From positions 1 to 40,210 of the forward strand of contig NZ_BJWE01000015.1 in assembly GCF_007990205.1 (NCBI RefSeq): a DNA stretch of 40,210 bases, read 5' to 3'. Positions 37,027-40,210 of this stretch are shown in pieces. Within the stretch, counting starts at the first letter, position 1, and each line of letters starts with the position of its first letter. The notes beneath the pieces were generated by a model that ran no database searches, was not told the origin of the DNA, and saw only the letters and a program-made list of their open reading frames with translations. This stretch comes from Pediococcus parvulus (GTDB lineage Bacteria; Bacillota; Bacilli; Lactobacillales; Lactobacillaceae). A program made the position numbers and the translations under genes.

Positions 37027-38871
37027 TTGAAACGACGAGATGATATTCGAAACATCGCAATTATTGCCCATGTTGACCACGGTAAGACAACTTTGGTGAA
37101 CGAAATGCTAAAGCAATCAGATACATTGGACGAACACACCCATATTGAGGATCGGGCAATGGATACCAATGCGATCGAACGTGAGCGAGGCATTACGATT
37201 CTTTCTAAGAATACAGCCGTTCGGTATGGCGACAAACAAATTAATATTTTGGATACCCCAGGACATGCGGACTTCGGTGGTGAAGTTGAACGAATTATGC
37301 GCATGGTTGATGGTGTCTTGTTAGTTGTCGATGCTTTTGAAGGTACAATGCCACAAACACGTTTTGTGCTTAAGAAGGCTTTGGAACAACATTTAACACC
37401 AATTGTAGTTATCAATAAAATTGACCGACCAGGCGCTCGTCCTGAAGAAGTTGTCGACGAGGTCTTAGATCTGTTTATTGAACTTGGTGCTGATGAAGAT
37501 CAATTAGATTTTCCAATTGTTTACGCTAGTGCGTTAAACGGAACATCTAGTTATTCTAGTGATCCTGCTGAGCAAAAGCATACAATGAAGCCATTGTTTG
37601 ACACAATTATCAAAACAATTCCAGCACCAGTTGATAATAGTGAAGAACCCTTACAATTCCAAGTTGCACTGTTAGATTACAACGACTTTGTTGGCCGTGT
37701 AGGAATTGGTCGCATTTTCCGCGGTAAAATTAAAGTTGGCGATAACGTTACTGTTATGAAGCTTGACGGTTCAACTAAGAACTTTCGAGTTACCAAGTTG
37801 TTTGGATTCTTTGGTTTGAAACGCTTGGAAATTAATGAAGCTAAGGCTGGAGATTTAATTGCTGTTTCTGGAATGGAAGATATTTTCGTTGGTGAAACGG
37901 TTACAGATCCTGCCCACCAGGAAGCTTTACCATTGCTTCGGATTGATGAGCCTACTTTGCAGATGACATTCAGAACTAATGATTCGCCATTTGCCGGTCG
38001 TGAAGGTAAGTTTGTCACTTCACGTCAACTGGAACAACGTTTGAAGTTGGAATTGCATACTGATGTTTCACTACGTGTTGAAGACACTGACGATCCAGGT
38101 GCTTGGATTGTTTCTGGTCGTGGTGAATTGCATTTGTCAATTTTGATTGAAACTTTACGTCGTGAAGGTTATGAATTACAGGCTTCACGTCCAGAAGTTA
38201 TCTACAAGGAAATTGATGGCAAGCTTTGCGAACCATTTGAAACTGTTCAAATTGATACCCCTGACGAATATACAGGCTCGATTATCGATAGCTTGTCACA
38301 ACGTAAGGGTGAAATGCAGAACATGGAAACCACTGACAATGGTCAAACACGTTTAACATTCTTGGCACCAACTCGTGGCTTGATTGGTTATTCCACTGGA
38401 TTTTTATCAATGACTCGTGGTTACGGAATTATGAACCATACCTTTTCAAAGTACATGCCAGTTATTAAAAACTGGAACCCTGGTCGTCGTAACGGAACCT
38501 TGGTTTCAATTAACTCTGGTAAAGTGACTACTTATGCAATCATGGGTATTGAAGGCCGAGGCACAATTTTTGTTGACCCAGGTTTGGAAGTTTATGAAGG
38601 AATGATTGTTGGTCAAAACAGCCGTGAAAATGATATTTCAGTTAATATCACTCGTGGTAAGAACCAGACTAACGTTCGTGCTGCTGGATCTGATGATATG
38701 GCTAAAATCAAGACACCAACTCATTTAACTCTTGAAGAGTCACTTGAATTCATCAATGAAGATGAATATTGTGAAATTACTCCTGAACATGTACGTTTGC
38801 GTAAACAGATTTTAAATACAAATGAACGTGAAAAAGAAGCCAAACGTCGTAAGACTGCTTCAAAAAAATAA
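37027..38871 (+). CDS. typA: Ribosome-binding GTPase TypA/BipA
   Basis: TypA is a translational GTPase related to EF-G that helps ribosome assembly and stress growth. The 614-residue protein has G1 AHVDHGKTT (about 14-22), the RGIT switch I end, G3 DTPGHADF, G4 NKIDRP, a domain II beta-barrel (RVGIGRIFRGKI), EF-G-like domains, and the TypA-specific C-terminal region with RGLIGYSTGFL and EGRGTIFV. It starts with TTG at 37027, supported by AAGGAG 8 nt upstream. The promoter is not clear; it may lie in the 30-bp gap or be shared. Confidence 0.97.
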   Translation: MKRRDDIRNIAIIAHVDHGKTTLVNEMLKQSDTLDEHTHIEDRAMDTNAIERERGITILSKNTAVRYGDKQINILDTPGHADFGGEVERIMRMVDGVLLVVDAFEGTMPQTRFVLKKALEQHLTPIVVINKIDRPGARPEEVVDEVLDLFIELGADEDQLDFPIVYASALNGTSSYSSDPAEQKHTMKPLFDTIIKTIPAPVDNSEEPLQFQVALLDYNDFVGRVGIGRIFRGKIKVGDNVTVMKLDGSTKNFRVTKLFGFFGLKRLEINEAKAGDLIAVSGMEDIFVGETVTDPAHQEALPLLRIDEPTLQMTFRTNDSPFAGREGKFVTSRQLEQRLKLELHTDVSLRVEDTDDPGAWIVSGRGELHLSILIETLRREGYELQASRPEVIYKEIDGKLCEPFETVQIDTPDEYTGSIIDSLSQRKGEMQNMETTDNGQTRLTFLAPTRGLIGYSTGFLSMTRGYGIMNHTFSKYMPVIKNWNPGRRNGTLVSINSGKVTTYAIMGIEGRGTIFVDPGLEVYEGMIVGQNSRENDISVNITRGKNQTNVRAAGSDDMAKIKTPTHLTLEESLEFINEDEYCEITPEHVRLRKQILNTNEREKEAKRRKTASKK

Positions 38872-38883
38872 ATAAGTTATAAT

Positions 38884-38916
38884 AAAAGGAAACTCATTAG
38901 TTGAGTTTCCTTTTTT
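38884..38916 (+). terminator. Terminator after typA
   Basis: AAAAGGAAACTCA (38884-38896) pairs with TGAGTTTCCTTTT (38902-38914), short loop, then Ts. It lies between typA and the arsenate reductase gene. Confidence 0.88.
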
Positions 38917-38938
38917 GTATTTTAGGAGGAATTTAGAA

Positions 38939-39352
38939 ATGCCACAAATCTATTTTTTATGTACTGGTAATTCTTGTCGTAGCCAAATGGCAGAAGGTCT
39001 TGCAAAACAAATTTTGGGAAATGACTGGCAAATTGCAAGTGCCGGAATTGAAGTACATGGATTAAATCCTCTTGCTGTGAAAGTTATGGCAGAGAAACAA
39101 ATTGATATTTCAAAGCAAACTTCTAAGTTAATTGATGCAGACTATTTGGCAAACTGTGATTATATAGTAACCCTATGCGGAGATGCCCGTGATCGTTGCC
39201 CAGTAACCCCAGCCACTATTAAGAAACTTCATTGGCCTTTGCGAGATCCAGCACAAGCAATTGGTAACGAAGAAGAGGTTTTAAATGTGTTTCGGCAGGT
39301 ACGCGATGAGATTGAAAAACGAATCATACAACTTTCTTTAGATTGTGTGTAA
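38939..39352 (+). CDS. arsC: Arsenate reductase (thioredoxin-type, LMW-PTP fold)
   Basis: The enzyme would reduce arsenate to arsenite by a three-cysteine relay with thioredoxin. The 137-residue protein has the phosphate loop with C8 in [13 protein letters not shown] and the resolving pair C80 and C87 in [10 protein letters not shown]. These line up with C10, C82 and C89 of the Staphylococcus plasmid enzyme. GGAGGA (38925-38930) lies 8 nt before the ATG at 38939. No arsB, arsR or acr3 lies nearby, so its role in arsenic resistance is not shown here; a phosphatase role remains possible. Confidence 0.88.
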   Translation: MPQIYFLCTGNSCRSQMAEGLAKQILGNDWQIASAGIEVHGLNPLAVKVMAEKQIDISKQTSKLIDADYLANCDYIVTLCGDARDRCPVTPATIKKLHWPLRDPAQAIGNEEEVLNVFRQVRDEIEKRIIQLSLDCV

Positions 39353-39440
39353 CAGACAAAATAAATTGTTTGCAAAAGTATATTATTACTAAATTAGTTG
39401 AACCGTAATATTTATTTCTTTTAAGGTGCTAATCATTTCT

Positions 39441-39468
39441 TATAATGCTATAATGTAAGCGTTTAGCA
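39441..39468 (+). promoter_or_regulatory. Candidate promoter of the adhesin gene with cre-like site
   Basis: Two TATAAT hexamers (39441-39446 and 39449-39454; the second with extended TGC) lie about 55-65 bp before the start codon; no good -35 is seen. TGTAAGCGTTTAGCA (39454-39468) resembles a cre site with one extra base and would overlap the transcription start. Confidence 0.5.
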
Positions 39469-39506
39469 GGCTGCAGATAGTATTATCAAAGGGGGGACGA
39501 AATGTC

Positions 39507-40210
39507 ATGAAAAAAAGTAACTATAGTAAGCTAAATTGGAGCTTACAAAGGGATTTAGCAGAAGGAAAAGAACATTTTAAAATGTTTAAGGCAGGACGAA
39601 CGTGGTTATTTGCGGGAGTTACTGTCCTTTTTTTTGGAAGTGGAATTTTCTTTAATCAGATAAGTATTCAGGCTGATACTAGTTCTGAATCTAGTTCTGT
39701 AGTGGCTAAAACTTCAACGGTAAGTAAAGATAGCACTCAAACTACAAGTAAAGCGGCATCTAGCTCAAGTATTGCAGAGCAAAGCACCAGTGCTGATAAG
39801 GTCAAAACTAGTGATTCTGTAAACAATAGAAAAGAAGTACAGAATACTGTTACTCAGAGTGTAAGTAGTTCTAATAATTCGGAAAGTGTTGGTCAGAGTT
39901 CTGCAGCAGCAGTTGTGGCAAGTAAAGATAAAAATTTGGCAACTAACAAATTAGCAAGCAGTAGTTCTACTGAATCAACCGTTGCTAATCGAGATTTAAA
40001 AAAAGAAGATTCTACGACTAGTCCGACAAGTGAAGCCTCAAAGGTTGCAGTTTCTTCAACAGCTACTTCAAGTTTAGCTACCAATGAAAATGAAAGAAAC
40101 GCGAGTTTAACAATTAGTTATGTAGATGATGACAACGCTGAAAACGTAATTACAACAAAAAAAATAAACGGTCAGGTTGGCGATACCAATACTTATAATG
40201 TGGCAAATGA
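39507..40210 (+). CDS. Large surface adhesin with KxYKxGKxW-type signal and MucBP-like start (5' part)
   Basis: The frame opens at 39507 after GGGGGGA (39491-39497) and stays open to the window end, so at least 234 residues are present and the rest is missing. The N-terminus (K26-MFKAGRTW...) is a KxYKxGKxW-type signal peptide variant, with Phe for Tyr and Arg for Lys, followed by a hydrophobic core (about 33-50) and cleavage near QAD. A Ser/Thr-rich stretch follows (about 57-193). From about 198 the sequence TISYVDDDNAENVI resembles the start of a MucBP domain. It is likely a large mucus- or surface-binding protein; the C-terminal wall anchor would lie beyond the window. Confidence 0.85.
   Translation, partial: MKKSNYSKLNWSLQRDLAEGKEHFKMFKAGRTWLFAGVTVLFFGSGIFFNQISIQADTSSESSSVVAKTSTVSKDSTQTTSKAASSSSIAEQSTSADKVKTSDSVNNRKEVQNTVTQSVSSSNNSESVGQSSAAAVVASKDKNLATNKLASSSSTESTVANRDLKKEDSTTSPTSEASKVAVSSTATSSLATNENERNASLTISYVDDDNAENVITTKKINGQVGDTNTYNVAN

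Noticed and set aside
36801-37415. Minus-strand open frame of 204 codons over the monophosphatase/typA junction
   Set aside because: Long but antisense to two conserved genes and across a terminator; composition is that of a shadow frame.
38878-38883. TATAAT before the arsenate reductase gene as a promoter
   Set aside because: No -35 at a proper distance, and transcription would start inside the typA terminator hairpin.
39384-39410. TATTAC/GTAATA pair after arsC as a terminator
   Set aside because: A 6-bp AT-rich stem with a 15-nt loop is too weak, although Ts follow; the end of the arsC transcript stays unassigned.

Overview
The window looks like a chromosomal segment of a low-GC Gram-positive bacterium of the family Lactobacillaceae. 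The evidence is gene content and order (a dcw cell-division cluster running into sepF-yggT-ylmH-divIVA-ileS), AGGAGG-type ribosome binding sites, frequent TTG/GTG starts, an RNA polymerase epsilon subunit (rpoY), a DUF1831 gene beside mnmA, a T-box before ileS, and a KxYKxGKxW-type surface protein at the right edge. The genus cannot be fixed from sequence reading alone. I see no insertion sequence, phage, CRISPR array, tRNA or rRNA; most of the window is conserved housekeeping DNA.

Region 1 (1-17.5 kb) is cell wall synthesis and division. A 39-residue membrane peptide (DUF4044) on the minus strand precedes mraZ. Then come mraZ, rsmH, ftsL, a class B PBP with PASTA domains, mraY, murD, murG, divIB/ftsQ, ftsA, ftsZ, sepF, yggT, ylmH, divIVA and ileS. 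Three GTGGTA repeats at exact 10-bp spacing before mraZ are a likely MraZ operator. A T-box leader with an AUC specifier separates divIVA from ileS. Its terminator is the only one I see between ftsZ and the end of ileS apart from a hairpin after ftsZ.

Region 2 (17.5-27.4 kb) holds a cold-shock-domain protein and then an operon-like run: ADP-ribose pyrophosphatase, a small tail-anchored protein, MTA/SAH nucleosidase, cysteine desulfurase and DUF1831. After a terminator comes mnmA; desulfurase plus mnmA would form a tRNA 2-thiouridine module. Next are a histidine phosphatase, a TPR protein and recD2 in one tight operon, then prs.

Region 3 (27.4-32.9 kb) has an AI-2E family membrane protein and the fructose operon fruR-fruK-fruA, with a one-mismatch cre site and a good promoter upstream. 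A 595-bp gene-free stretch follows. It carries tandem terminator hairpins, a long inverted repeat, a cluster of TGTAACA words that includes an exact WalR-type box (TGTAAC-N5-TGTAAC), and a near-palindrome at the predicted transcription start.

Region 4 (32.9-40.2 kb) starts with a secreted LysM-NlpC/P60 peptidoglycan hydrolase. It continues with rpoY (minus), an unknown membrane-anchored protein, peptide deformylase (minus), a UPF0223 protein, an inositol monophosphatase family enzyme, typA/bipA and a thioredoxin-type arsenate reductase. The last gene is the 5' part of a large Ser/Thr-rich adhesin with a MucBP-like segment, cut by the window edge.

Many CDS starts below are shortened from the longest open frame because a clear Shine-Dalgarno sequence points to an internal ATG, GTG or TTG. 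I did not find a clearly new multi-gene system. The best leads are regulatory: the MraZ repeats, the WalR box before the wall hydrolase, the T-box at the divIVA/ileS junction, and the unexplained structures at 32.3-32.8 kb.
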